Source of the DNA: Corynebacterium comes
Lineage (GTDB): Bacteria > Actinomycetota > Actinomycetes > Mycobacteriales > Mycobacteriaceae
Length of the DNA: 64,000 bases
Direction: 5' to 3'
Assembly: GCF_009734405.1 (NCBI RefSeq)
Contig: NZ_CP046453.1
Span: forward strand, 186,001 to 250,000
Below the pieces are notes generated by a model. The model worked only from the letters and a program-made list of their open reading frames with translations, had not been told where the DNA came from and made no database searches. A program made the translations under genes and the position numbers. This document shows positions 36,274-44,583 of the stretch, piece by piece. How positions within the stretch are numbered: position 1 is the first letter of the stretch; each line of letters begins with the position of its first letter.

Positions 36274-38274
36274 TCAGGCCGGGTTCTTTACCCGGGTCGC
36301 CACCACGAAGGGGCCGATCTGGGAGGTATGCCACATATCCGCACGGAACACCTCCGGGTTGAAATGGATGCCGTGGTAGCGGACGTTCGGATTGTTGGGG
36401 TAGATGTCCTCGGCGAGGTGGGACTTCCATCCCGCGTCCAGGCCGTCACCTGCAGGTTCATCCAGGGTGCCGCGGAGGATGAAGACGTCCGGCCCGCGCC
36501 ACGGGGTGCCCTTGAGCGCGTCGTCGAAGTCCTCCGGATCCGACAGTTCCTCCCACGAGCCGGCCGCCCAGTCGTTGAGGGTCTCGTTGCGTGCCTTGAA
36601 CTGGCCCAACGGGTTCGCATAGTGGCTGGTGAAGGCCTGGAATCCGAAATACGGGTGGAAGGAGAGGAAGTTGATCTCGTCGGTGAACAACACGGTGTCC
36701 AGGGGATCGTGTCCGTGGGAACGGATCTCCGCGTCGATCTCGGGGTAGTAGCTGCTGGAGTCCGGGGTGAAGCGGTCGGCACGTTCGCCGTAGCCGTCGG
36801 TGTCGGAATAGGCGTGGTCGATGGCGCGCTGGTTCTCCACCGGGATCTGCTGCGCGTAGAGCAGGCCGCCGCCGCACAGGATGAGCACCATCACCACCGT
36901 GACGTAGCGGCGGGCGCGTGCGTTGAGACTGTCGGGGTAGAGGGTTTCGACGCCGACCAGTCGCAGTTGTGCGAGCGCGAGGACACCGGCGGTGGCCAGC
37001 TGCAGCACGATGAGGACGTCGATGCGGAAACCCAGCAGCGTTGTTCCGGCCAGGGTGAACACCATGGAACCGACGGCCCACAGGTAGAAGGCCACGAGCG
37101 CGATGCCCATGCTGCGGGCGTCCAGGTCAGTGGCCTGGACGACCAGCCAGATCAGGCCGAACAGACAGAGGAGACCGACCACAGACAGGGAGAGGAAGGG
37201 CACGGGGATCTGCGCGCCGTCGAGCGGCAGGTAGTGCGGGGCCGCGGAACCCTCGGTCGGATGCCCTGAGACGGTGAGCCACAGGTACGGCCCCCACGTG
37301 ATCAGTGCGATGAGGATCGAACCCACGCCGATGACCACCAGGTGGGCCAGCGGCTTCCAGGAACGGAAGAACAGGGCAGCGAACAGGGCGGCGGTGGCCA
37401 CCACCGACAACGCCACCACGCCCGTGTACAGGGTGTAGAAGGTCGCGGACACCCCCAGGAAGAGCACCATCGCGGCGGTGGCGAACCAGGAACCCAGCAG
37501 TGCCCGCCCGACGATGACGGTGGCGGCCGGCGCACCCATGGCGACGATCGCGCCGTAGGGTTCCTCCGGGCCCATCACCAGGGTGACGCAGAGGGTGACC
37601 AGCGCGATCGCCACCGCCACCGGCAGCGAACCGGTCAGTCGCTGCCACACCGGAATGAGGATGCAGCCGGCCACGGCGAAGGAGATCAGCGACCACGGCT
37701 GGTAGACCTCCCACCCCGGAATGCCGAGGAGGTTGGCCAGTCTTCCGCCACCCCAGAACCAGCCCAAAGGATAGTAGCTGGGCAGGTCGATGTAGTTCAT
37801 GTCCTGGTTGGCCCAGGTTTCGGTCATGCGGGTGAGGAACTGCGTGCGAAAACGCTGGTCAACCTGCATGCCGTCAAGGTAGAGGCGCGTCGCGGACAGC
37901 GGAATCGCCGTCGTGGAGATGACCAGCGCGGCGGGCGACAGGTAGGCGACGACGTAGGTGAGGACCACACGCCACCGTGGCCGCCGGATCCCCGGCTGAG
38001 CCCCGTCCGCTTCTTGGCGCCGGGTCACCTTCTGTTCGTCGAGAAGCCAGGCGATGGTGAGCGCGCCCACCGACACGAGGGTGGCCACGGTCACGGCCGT
38101 CGACAACGCGAACGTCATGTTCGACGTGTTGAACGCCGGCCAACTGGTCATCCGGAGGATCAACCAGGCGGCGAGGGTGACCACCGCACCCGCGAATCCC
38201 GCGACGGCGATACCCGTCAGGGTTCCTCGCCGGCTCAGTTGATCAGTGGTGTAGTCCTCGGTGGTCGTTGGCAT
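36274..38274 (-). CDS. aftA: Galactan 5-O-arabinofuranosyltransferase AftA
   Basis: 666 aa with N-terminal TM region and soluble C-terminal domain. It adds the first arabinose to galactan. TM segments run to about residue 430; the external loop FLTRMTETWANQDMNYIDLP and SYYPLGWFWGGGRLANL is conserved in AftA. The C-terminal domain has DTVLFTDEINFLSFHPYFGF. ATG 38274 is chosen; a longer frame is a shadow of dprE2. It begins 2 nt after the dprE2 stop and ends 16 nt before emb, so it sits inside the dprE1-dprE2-aftA-emb operon. Confidence 0.95.
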   Translation of the reverse strand: MPTTTEDYTTDQLSRRGTLTGIAVAGFAGAVVTLAAWLILRMTSWPAFNTSNMTFALSTAVTVATLVSVGALTIAWLLDEQKVTRRQEADGAQPGIRRPRWRVVLTYVVAYLSPAALVISTTAIPLSATRLYLDGMQVDQRFRTQFLTRMTETWANQDMNYIDLPSYYPLGWFWGGGRLANLLGIPGWEVYQPWSLISFAVAGCILIPVWQRLTGSLPVAVAIALVTLCVTLVMGPEEPYGAIVAMGAPAATVIVGRALLGSWFATAAMVLFLGVSATFYTLYTGVVALSVVATAALFAALFFRSWKPLAHLVVIGVGSILIALITWGPYLWLTVSGHPTEGSAAPHYLPLDGAQIPVPFLSLSVVGLLCLFGLIWLVVQATDLDARSMGIALVAFYLWAVGSMVFTLAGTTLLGFRIDVLIVLQLATAGVLALAQLRLVGVETLYPDSLNARARRYVTVVMVLILCGGGLLYAQQIPVENQRAIDHAYSDTDGYGERADRFTPDSSSYYPEIDAEIRSHGHDPLDTVLFTDEINFLSFHPYFGFQAFTSHYANPLGQFKARNETLNDWAAGSWEELSDPEDFDDALKGTPWRGPDVFILRGTLDEPAGDGLDAGWKSHLAEDIYPNNPNVRYHGIHFNPEVFRADMWHTSQIGPFVVATRVKNPA

Positions 38275-38276
38275 GC

Positions 38277-39038
38277 CTAAAAGGGTAGCCTGCGGAAGAT
38301 CTTTCGCGGGATCACGTTGAACACTGCGGCGACGGCCTCGAAAGCCGGGTGGACGAAGATGATGTCCTTGCCCTTCACCACACCCTCGAAGGCTGCCTTG
38401 GCCACGTCGTCGACGTCGACGGTCAGCGGTGCTTCCTTGCCACCTGAGGACATCTTGGTGCGGACCTGACCCGGGCGGACCACGAGCACCTTCGCGCCGG
38501 TGCCACGGAGGGCCTCGCCGAGCTGGGTGTAGAAGCCGTCGACGCCTGCCTTGGAGGCGCCGTAGACGAAGTTCGAGCGGCGCACGCGTACGCCCGCGAC
38601 CGAGGACAGGGCGACGATCGTGCCGTGGCCCTGCTCCTTGAAGCGCTGGCCCAGCAGCACACCCACCGACACGGGGCCGGTGTAGTTGGTCTGTGCGGAG
38701 GCGACGGCCGCGGCCTGGTCCTGCCACAGCGCCTCCTGGTCGCCCAGGGTGCCGAACGCCACGATGGCCACGTCCACGTCACCGTGCGCGAATGCGGCGT
38801 CGATGACCGCAGGGTGGGACGCGAAGTCGGTGGCGTCGAAGTCGACGACGTCGACCTCGGTAGCTCCGGCGTCGATGATCTGGTCCACTGCGGCCGCGAC
38901 ACGCGGGGAGTCCTTGCGGGCTGCCAGCGTCACGCGGGCGGGGCCGCGGTCGAGGAATTCAGCGACGATACCGAGACCGATCTCGGAGGTGCCGCCGAGC
39001 AGCAGAATGTTCTGGGCCTGGCCCACTGCGTTGAGCAT
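38277..39038 (-). CDS. dprE2: Decaprenylphosphoryl-2-keto-ribose reductase DprE2
   Basis: A 253-aa SDR that reduces the 2-keto intermediate with NADH to give decaprenylphosphoryl-arabinose. The nucleotide motif is LLLGGTSEIGLGI (about residues 12-24). The active site is LSSVAGVRVRRSNFVYGASK with YGASK as YxxxK. It works with DprE1, whose gene ends 19 nt upstream. The start at 39038 matches the family N-terminus. Confidence 0.95.
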   Translation of the reverse strand: MLNAVGQAQNILLLGGTSEIGLGIVAEFLDRGPARVTLAARKDSPRVAAAVDQIIDAGATEVDVVDFDATDFASHPAVIDAAFAHGDVDVAIVAFGTLGDQEALWQDQAAAVASAQTNYTGPVSVGVLLGQRFKEQGHGTIVALSSVAGVRVRRSNFVYGASKAGVDGFYTQLGEALRGTGAKVLVVRPGQVRTKMSSGGKEAPLTVDVDDVAKAAFEGVVKGKDIIFVHPAFEAVAAVFNVIPRKIFRRLPF

Positions 39039-39057
39039 ATTTTCTGGGACTCCTGTG

Positions 39058-40473
39058 CTAGTTCAGTTCGAGGCGGCGAGACATGTCGGAAGCGAAGACA
39101 CCGGTGGGGTCGATCTCGTTCCGGGTCTTCAGCCAGCCTTCCATGCCCGGGTACATCTGGTGGAAGTTCTCTGCGGAGGTGCGTGACTCCTTGGCCAGGT
39201 ACAGTCGACCGCCGAATTCCATGACACGTCGGTCCAGGTCGTCGAGGAACTCGTTGAGGCCCGGACGGATGGGGAAGTCCACGCAGACGTTCCAGCCCGG
39301 CATCGGGTAGGACAGCGGGGCGCGGTTACCGGGACCGAACAGCTTGAACACGTTGAGTGCCGAGTAGTGGCCGGAACGCTGGATGTCGCGGATGATCTCC
39401 TTGAACGGCTCCACGGCGTCCATCGGCACCACGAACTGGTACTGCAGGAAACCGGCCGAGCCGTAGCCGCGGTTCCACTCGCCGATCAGGTCGAGCGGCT
39501 GGTAGAACTGCGTCAGGTTCTTGATCTGGTTGCGCGCGGGGGAGCCCATCATGAAGTAGGCCTGGCCGATGGCGTTCATCGTCAGCTTGTTCATCGTCCA
39601 CGACGGGAAGATGTCCGGCACCGTCATCAGCTGCGGCGCGTTGAACTTCAACGGATCCTTCGCCAGCTTCGGGGCCAGCTCCTTGAGCTGGTCCAGGGTG
39701 GCCAGCGAACCACGGGAAATGGTGGCGCGACCCAACTTCGGCTCCGGGCTGATCGCGTCGAACCACGCAGAAGAATAGGTGTAGTTGTGCTCCGAACCGT
39801 CCGAGTGGAACGCGACGGTCTCCTCGAGGTTCTCCGTACGGTCGGTGTCCGAGATGAAGTACGCGGTCTCCGTCTTGGTCATCCGGATCGTGGCCCGCAG
39901 GATGATGCCGGTCAGGCCCATACCGCCGACCGTCGCCCAGAACAGCGTGCCGTCCGGGTCATCTGCGGAGCCCTCCGGCTCCAGGTGCAGGACCCGACCG
40001 TCGGCCACCAGCAGTTCCATGGAGGTCACGTGGTTGCCGAAGGAACCGGCGGAGTGGTGGTTCTTGCCGTGGATATCCGGGCCGATCGCTCCACCGATGG
40101 TCACCTGACGGGTGCCCGGAAGGACCGGAACCCAGAGGCCGTAGGGGAGCGCAGCCTTCATCAGCTGGTCGAGGGTCACACCGCCGTCGACGTCGACGAT
40201 GGCGGAATCCGGGTCGATCGAGTGAATCTTGTTCAGCGGCTGAATATCGACGACCAGGCCGCCGGCATTCTGCGCCGGGTCGCCGTAGGAGCGTCCCATG
40301 CCGCGTGCGATGACGCCGCGGCGGAGGTGGGCGGGCTTGTCGGCGTTGTCGTCGGCGACCTGCGCCACGGCCGCGATGATCTTCTCGACGTCAGGCGTAG
40401 CCAGGACGTGCGCCGTGGATGGAGCCGTACGGCCCCATCCGGTGAGGGACTGGGTGGTGGTCTGAAGTTCCAT
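39058..40473 (-). CDS. dprE1: Decaprenylphosphoryl-ribose 2-oxidase DprE1
   Basis: A 471-aa FAD enzyme of the VAO/PCMH fold. It oxidises the 2-OH of decaprenylphosphoryl-ribose. FAD site: [17 protein letters not shown] (about residue 57) and [20 protein letters not shown]. The Cys hit covalently by benzothiazinones in mycobacteria is present as PGWNVCVDF (residue 397, 74 residues from the end, as in M. tuberculosis). It is the first gene of the arabinan operon. TACGCT at 40515-40520 (minus strand) could be its -10; GAAAGAAG is a possible ribosome site. Confidence 0.96.
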   Translation of the reverse strand: MELQTTTQSLTGWGRTAPSTAHVLATPDVEKIIAAVAQVADDNADKPAHLRRGVIARGMGRSYGDPAQNAGGLVVDIQPLNKIHSIDPDSAIVDVDGGVTLDQLMKAALPYGLWVPVLPGTRQVTIGGAIGPDIHGKNHHSAGSFGNHVTSMELLVADGRVLHLEPEGSADDPDGTLFWATVGGMGLTGIILRATIRMTKTETAYFISDTDRTENLEETVAFHSDGSEHNYTYSSAWFDAISPEPKLGRATISRGSLATLDQLKELAPKLAKDPLKFNAPQLMTVPDIFPSWTMNKLTMNAIGQAYFMMGSPARNQIKNLTQFYQPLDLIGEWNRGYGSAGFLQYQFVVPMDAVEPFKEIIRDIQRSGHYSALNVFKLFGPGNRAPLSYPMPGWNVCVDFPIRPGLNEFLDDLDRRVMEFGGRLYLAKESRTSAENFHQMYPGMEGWLKTRNEIDPTGVFASDMSRRLELN

Positions 40474-41088
40474 CTTCCGAATTCTTCTTTCGACAGGAAT
40501 GATGAGCGGAACCCAGCGTAGCGGTGCGTCCCGACATCAGAGGCCCGGAAGCAGGGAATTTCTCATTGGTGCGACCAATTTCACAAATAGGCAGCGGGTG
40601 GAACTGGCGGGGTGGGGCCTGGTGGAACTCCGGAAAATTCCAGGCCGGCGCGATTTTCTCAACCAGCCGGGGGTGGCCGGGGGTGACTGGGTGACTGGGT
40701 TTCCGGCGAAATGAAACGTCTCGTTGTGGAGATCCGATAGCAGTGCTATTTTCAGATTTAAGTTCTCACAGGGCAGTGGTTCCGGCATCGGGCCGAAGTT
40801 GTCCGGGTGGCTGGGCGGTGTCGACCGCCGAGGATTGCCTAAATGAGAATCTCCCCCAAAAAGGGGCGTTTTTGGTCCTGTCTTAAAAGTTCTTTCTCGC
40901 CGCTAAGCGGCCGTTAATTTAACGCACATGACCTTGACATATGTCGACTCAGGCCTTCGCTGAAGGCCCACTTTCTGCTGCCCGAAAATGGTTCGGCGAC
41001 TTGAATGCGCTGGCCGTGATGTGTCACTCTTGGATCAACGGCACGGACCATAAGGCTCGTGTCATTCGATTGGATCTAGGAGATCAAT
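40474..41088. other. Gene-free region with palindrome cluster
   Basis: No convincing ORF. Besides the dprE1 promoter, there is a hairpin followed by T5 at 40853-40873 (CCCC, A5, GGGG, CG, TTTTT). Four palindromes lie within 70 bp: GCCGCTaAGCGGC (40899-40911), GTTAAtTTAAC (40913-40923), GACATATGTC (40936-40945) and GGCCTTC-GCT-GAAGGCC (40952-40968). These lie upstream of the 34-codon ORF and could form a long structured leader. TAATTT (40916-40921) is a possible -10. Confidence 0.6.
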
Positions 41089-41193
41089 ATGTTCGAGCTT
41101 TCTTCTGACGTCGTCAACATCTTCGGTGAGTTCGTCGGCGGCTTCTTCGACGCCATCGTCACCGTCCTGGACAGCATCGCTGGCCTGTTCTAA
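41089..41193 (+). CDS. 34-aa acidic hydrophobic peptide (possible mycomembrane small protein)
   Basis: A 34-codon ORF, MFELSSDVVNIFGEF through to DSIAGLF. It has five acidic and no basic residues, many Phe/Val/Ile, and would form one amphipathic helix. AGGAG lies 6 nt before the ATG and two terminator hairpins follow directly. In size, charge and lack of signal peptide it resembles the PorA/PorH/ProtX class of corynebacterial outer-membrane peptides, some of which are O-mycoloylated on Ser. Assignment to that class is inference. It sits next to the arabinan operon. Confidence 0.7.
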   Translation: MFELSSDVVNIFGEFVGGFFDAIVTVLDSIAGLF

Positions 41194-41222
41194 GACTCTC
41201 TGAGTCCCGGCCTCACCGTTTG

Positions 41223-41246
41223 AATCCTGTCCATGGGCAGGATTTT
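41223..41246 (+). terminator. Hairpin 1 after the 34-aa ORF
   Basis: AATCCTG (41223-41229) pairs with CAGGATT (41238-41244) across an 8-nt loop and runs into TTTT. It is a modest rho-independent terminator or a processing hairpin. Confidence 0.55.
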
Positions 41247-41266
41247 CCCTGAGAGGCTGACTTTAG

Positions 41267-41303
41267 AAGCTCCCCCGTGGTTCGCCACGGTGGGAGCTTT
41301 TTT
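41267..41303 (+). terminator. Strong rho-independent terminator
   Basis: Left arm 41267-41280 and right arm 41285-41299 form a GC-rich stem of about 14 bp with one bulge and a TTCG tetraloop, followed by a run of T (41298-41303). It ends the 34-aa ORF transcript. Confidence 0.88.
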
Positions 41304-42021
41304 GTGATTCCTGGGCGGGGCCTCTGGTCCTGACGCGCCGCGAAGCGCTCCTGGCGCGCCTCCCGGCGGCAATGCTCTCCGCCCGGGGCGGGGGTTCGTT
41401 CCGACGGGCGCGGGGACCCCTCGCGGCGTGGAAAGGATGGCCGCGCCAGCCTTGGCTGCGCTTGCATCATTATTTATGCATCCGCGGACGGGCGAGGTGT
41501 GAATTCTGAGAAGTGTGCAGAAGGCTGACCCACAGGCGCTCCGGAAGGGCTTGGTGCGGGGGTGTCGAAATGGAAATTTCGCTGCCGTCCATTAATGACG
41601 CAATGAAGCATGTTAAAAGGCTGCAATTCCACTCCGGCATGCTGGGAGTTGATATCCGGACAAGAGGGAAATGTAGCTTATTGTCCTGAATGGGCGGACA
41701 TTCATCAACTAAATGTATATGCTCCCACCGCCTGCAAAGACTGCGAAAGGGATTGTCGGCCCAAGCTCCTGAATGGGCTAAATCATTGCCGGACGTTTAT
41801 GCATTCCGATCAGCATCCCGGGCATGGGCAGGGCTTCTACCTGCACCTATGTCAACCGTCAGCGTGCGATGCCCCTATAAGGGGGTGCCCGGGACGGGCT
41901 GTGGCTGCCGATGGGGGCCTACTTTTGCCGGGGAAATAGAGCCCTGACTGCGCAAATGCCTTCTATGCATAGTATTCGGTTCCATAGGTCTTATTCCCGC
42001 CAATTCGACGCTGACAGACCC

Positions 42022-42051
42022 TTGCCTTGCCGGGGATGCAGGGGTGATAAT
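42022..42051 (+). promoter_or_regulatory. Promoter of the 21-aa ORF
   Basis: TTGCCT (42022-42027) and TGATAAT (42045-42051) with an 18-nt spacer to GATAAT form a good sigma-A promoter. The predicted leader is about 75 nt. Confidence 0.6.
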
Positions 42052-42133
42052 GAATGCAGATCGCCGGGTAGTGTCCGGGCAATGGCCCCGATACTTTGTC
42101 CGCCCGGTGACAACCGAAAGGAGATCCACTGTC

Positions 42134-42199
42134 ATGTCAACACTTCTTTACGGTGCCTTCTGGTACCTCTTCCGCGGACTTTTCTGGTTCCTCCGCTAA
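42134..42199 (+). CDS. 21-aa aromatic membrane peptide
   Basis: A 21-codon ORF beginning MSTLLYGAFWYLFRG and ending GLFWFLR, with tandem TAA stops. Eight of 21 residues are aromatic. An imperfect repeat (FWYLFR / FWFLR) places one Arg after each hydrophobic block. AAAGGAG at 42117-42123 is a strong ribosome site 10 nt upstream. A consensus-like promoter lies upstream and a perfect terminator 35 nt downstream. It would be a membrane-inserting peptide; toxin, membrane-stress or envelope roles are all possible. No family recognised. Confidence 0.7.
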   Translation: MSTLLYGAFWYLFRGLFWFLR

Positions 42200-42234
42200 T
42201 AAGGAACAGAGCTTCCCAGTCAGCACCCCAACCT

Positions 42235-42272
42235 ACGTCCCGCCTTCTTGAGAAGGCGGGACGTTCTCTTTT
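42235..42272 (+). terminator. Rho-independent terminator of the 21-aa ORF
   Basis: Perfect 14-bp arms ACGTCCCGCCTTCT (42235-42248) and AGAAGGCGGGACGT (42251-42264) with a minimal loop are followed by TCTCTTTTT. It is one of the cleanest terminators in the window. Confidence 0.92.
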
Positions 42273-42313
42273 TCCGGGTGCGACCCTCCACTGCTGCGGG
42301 GTCCCGCGGGGGG

Positions 42314-42574
42314 TCAGAGGTCCAGGATCTCGCGGATCCGGGTAGGCAGTTCCTCCTGGGAGGTGATCACGGCCCCGCCGGATTCGGCGTATTCGCGTAG
42401 CAGGCGGTAGATGTCGGTGCGTTCGTGGCTGTCGAGGAGGGGCAGCTCCTGGGAGATGAGACGGGTCATGAAGTCGTTGAGCGGGAGGTTCGTCTGCTCG
42501 GCGGCAACGAAGCGGCCTTCGCGCAGGTCTTTGTCCTCGTCGTATTTGTCCTGGGTCTTCTTTTTTCCGAACAT
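42314..42574 (-). CDS. Small conserved hypothetical protein
   Basis: An 86-aa soluble protein with a Lys/Asp-rich start (MFGKKKTQDKYDEDKD) and a helical body (NDFMTRLISQELPLLDSHERTDIYRLLREYAE). No known domain. TACGCT 6 nt before the ATG suggests a leaderless mRNA; GGAGG lies too close to act as ribosome site. It is divergent from the next gene by 54 bp. Confidence 0.65.
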   Translation of the reverse strand: MFGKKKTQDKYDEDKDLREGRFVAAEQTNLPLNDFMTRLISQELPLLDSHERTDIYRLLREYAESGGAVITSQEELPTRIREILDL

Positions 42575-42628
42575 GCCTCCAGCGTAGACAGCCCTGATCA
42601 TGTGCAGACGACGGGATAGGCTGGTGGC

Positions 42629-43132
42629 ATGACCGACTACTACAGTCTCGATGACACGCTGGCGGGCCGGATCGCGCAGGCCGGCATGGTGGGAACCGCC
42701 GTGGCGCTGCCCGACTATCTTTCTTCCCGGCCGCTGCGGGCCCTGGTTACGGCGGGTATCGGCGTCGGGGGTGCGGCGCTGGTGGCTGTGCTCAACTCCT
42801 TCGATGAGGATCCGGACAATGATCCTGCGCTGATGGTCGACCAGCTGCGCCGATCCATCGGCGACATCGGATCGGTACCCGGTCCGGAGTCGGACACTCC
42901 GCCCGGTGACTTCTCCACGGCGTCACCGCTGAAGACGTGGACCGTCATCGTCGTGGCGTTGCTGGTCATCGTCGCGCTCGTGCGTCTCGATGCCGCGCTT
43001 CAGCGCCGCATCGTCGCCTGGCTGCGGCACCGCGGTGTCTCCCGCCCCAACACCTGGATGGGGGGCGTGGCGACGGTCCTCGTCTTCGCCGTCTCCGAGA
43101 TCGCCCATCAACGCCGGGTCCGGCAGGCATGA
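42629..43132 (+). CDS. Membrane hypothetical protein, two TM segments
   Basis: 167 aa. Hydrophobic segments lie at about residues 38-56 and 104-121, with an acidic stretch (NSFDEDPDNDPALM) after the first. No family recognised. TAGGCT ends 6 nt before the ATG. The stop overlaps the next start (ATGA), so it is coupled to the 166-aa protein. A comparable small protein is found near the arabinan cluster in related genomes, as far as I can recall. Confidence 0.65.
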   Translation: MTDYYSLDDTLAGRIAQAGMVGTAVALPDYLSSRPLRALVTAGIGVGGAALVAVLNSFDEDPDNDPALMVDQLRRSIGDIGSVPGPESDTPPGDFSTASPLKTWTVIVVALLVIVALVRLDAALQRRIVAWLRHRGVSRPNTWMGGVATVLVFAVSEIAHQRRVRQA

Positions 43133-43629
43133 GTGGGCCCCGGGTGATTGCGGTCGTCGATAAGCAGGGGGAGATGACCGCCGTATGGCACGTGCAGACC
43201 TCGCCGGACGCGCCTGCTGCTTCCGGCCTGCTTTCGGGTGCGTGGCTGCTCGGGCCGGGGGAGATCGACCGGTACCGGCTCGCCGACCTCACCGCGGACG
43301 CGCACGTCCTGGACACGGACGGGGACGGTTTGAGGGTGATCCGGGAGGGCATCGAGAAGCAGCTCGCTGAGTTTAAGGCCGCGGCAAAGGCCGCCAAGGA
43401 GGCTAATCCGCAGCTCACGCTCCCGCGTTTCGACGCCCCCGAAACCGTCGACCTCGACGTGCTCGCCACGGCCTACCACGGTGAACCGGCAGGTCAGCGC
43501 GCCTGGGCTTATGCGACGGCGGTGGCGGAGCTCGTGGAGGCGTGGCACATCATCGAGAGCCAGCGCCGGTCGCGGAAATACCTCCAGGAGCAGTTCGGTG
43601 CAGAGGCGCTGCCGCTGCCGCTGGGCTGA
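43129..43629 (+). CDS. Conserved hypothetical protein
   Basis: 166 aa, soluble. It has a beta-rich N-terminus (RVIAVVDKQGEMTAVWHV), a Lys/Ala helix (EKQLAEFKAAAKAAKEAN), and a helical C-terminal half. No recognised domain. It is translated by ATGA coupling from the upstream membrane protein, so the two probably work together. Confidence 0.65.
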   Translation: MSGPRVIAVVDKQGEMTAVWHVQTSPDAPAASGLLSGAWLLGPGEIDRYRLADLTADAHVLDTDGDGLRVIREGIEKQLAEFKAAAKAAKEANPQLTLPRFDAPETVDLDVLATAYHGEPAGQRAWAYATAVAELVEAWHIIESQRRSRKYLQEQFGAEALPLPLG

Positions 43630-43652
43630 GGAAAATCGCTACCCTGGGTGGC

Positions 43653-44555
43653 ATGTCATCCAACGGAGCGCGCAGAGTCGGCCAGGTCGTCGACCTGACG
43701 GCCGCGCGTGCCCGTAGACAGAGGCTCCGGCGCACCGTGATCCTCCGGGCGGCAAACGTGCGGGCGGACGCGGAGGTCCACCGCCACATCGGGGTCAATG
43801 ACGCCCTCCACCTCGCCGATCTCCATGATGTCCTGGTCGCCTCCTTCGGCTTTCAGGAGGAACGCGGCGCCACCCCCTGGCACTTCTCCTCCCTCGAGGA
43901 CCGCGACAAACGACTCGACGCCGCCGACGAACTCCACCTCCACCTCAGCGACGAAGGGGACTCCATTGCCTATCATTTCGGCCTGTGGGACATCATCGTC
44001 ACCGCAGTGGAGTCCTATCCGCGCGACACCGGAACCCCGCGGGCACTGTGTGTGGGAGGTTCAGGCGCATTCGGCGGCACGGAATTCGATCTTGCGGCCA
44101 TCAATGCGGAGCTGACGGGTACCACCACCATCCGCGAAGTGCTCATGGTCACCACACCGGCCGTGCGCGGCATCATCGACCGCTCCGGCATCTTCGACTT
44201 CGTCCCCCTGCTCCAGGCGCTCGACCTCACGCGCGAAGTCGGGTTGCCGGAGGACGTGGCGAACGTCCTCGGGGGCCTACCCGTGGAGACGGACCCGCCG
44301 GCCCGTGACGCCTTCTGGTCGGTGGTCCTGGGGCTGGCCTGCATGGGCGATGAACTCCTGGGCAACCACGTCCTGGAAACCACCATGGCGGCCCTCGGCT
44401 GGGAGGATGGCGACGGCACCCCGCTCACGGGTGCACGCATCCGTGAACTGTGCGTCCGGTCCCTGACCAGGCTCGCCGAAGTCGGGGGCTACGGCCCTGA
44501 TGCGCTCTCCCCCGTCGAGCGGCTCGACATCTACCGCGAACTTCTGCGGGAATAG
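43653..44555 (+). CDS. pRiA4b ORF-3-like domain protein
   Basis: 300 aa. Residues 50-100 match the plasmid pRiA4b ORF-3 / IS1096 TnpR-like fold (ALHLADLHDVLVASFGFQEE then WHF). The rest is helical and unassigned. This domain occurs in transposon passengers and in chromosomal proteins of unknown role; no transposase or inverted repeats are seen here, so this is a chromosomal copy. TACCCT 7 nt before the ATG indicates a leaderless start. Confidence 0.7.
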   Translation: MSSNGARRVGQVVDLTAARARRQRLRRTVILRAANVRADAEVHRHIGVNDALHLADLHDVLVASFGFQEERGATPWHFSSLEDRDKRLDAADELHLHLSDEGDSIAYHFGLWDIIVTAVESYPRDTGTPRALCVGGSGAFGGTEFDLAAINAELTGTTTIREVLMVTTPAVRGIIDRSGIFDFVPLLQALDLTREVGLPEDVANVLGGLPVETDPPARDAFWSVVLGLACMGDELLGNHVLETTMAALGWEDGDGTPLTGARIRELCVRSLTRLAEVGGYGPDALSPVERLDIYRELLRE

Positions 44556-44583
44556 ACAGCGTTCCGGGGTAGGGTAATGCCTC

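Larger units (their letters stand above)
41194..42133. other. Gene-free region between the two small ORFs
   Basis: Apart from the terminators at 41223-41303 and the promoter at 42022-42051, I see no feature I can support. From about 41460 the sequence is visibly more AT-rich than its surroundings. A 12-bp direct repeat, TCCTGAATGGGC, occurs at 41684-41695 and 41767-41778. Short frames at 41570-41689 and 41610-41939 lack homology and have weak start signals. It could hold a small RNA or be a decayed gene. Confidence 0.5.

Noticed and set aside
36274-38727. 817-aa version of AftA
   Set aside because: The extra N-terminus is the shadow of dprE2; AftA homology begins at ATG 38274.
41570-41689. 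39-codon frame starting MEISLPSINDAMKHV
   Set aside because: Weak start context and no terminator or promoter; lacks the signals that support the 34- and 21-codon ORFs.
41610-41939. 109-codon Cys-rich frame in the gene-free region
   Set aside because: No ribosome site, odd composition, no recognisable domain, and it lies in DNA with other chance frames.
43653-44555. Mobile element suggested by the pRiA4b ORF-3 domain
   Set aside because: No transposase, inverted repeats or target duplication are visible around it.
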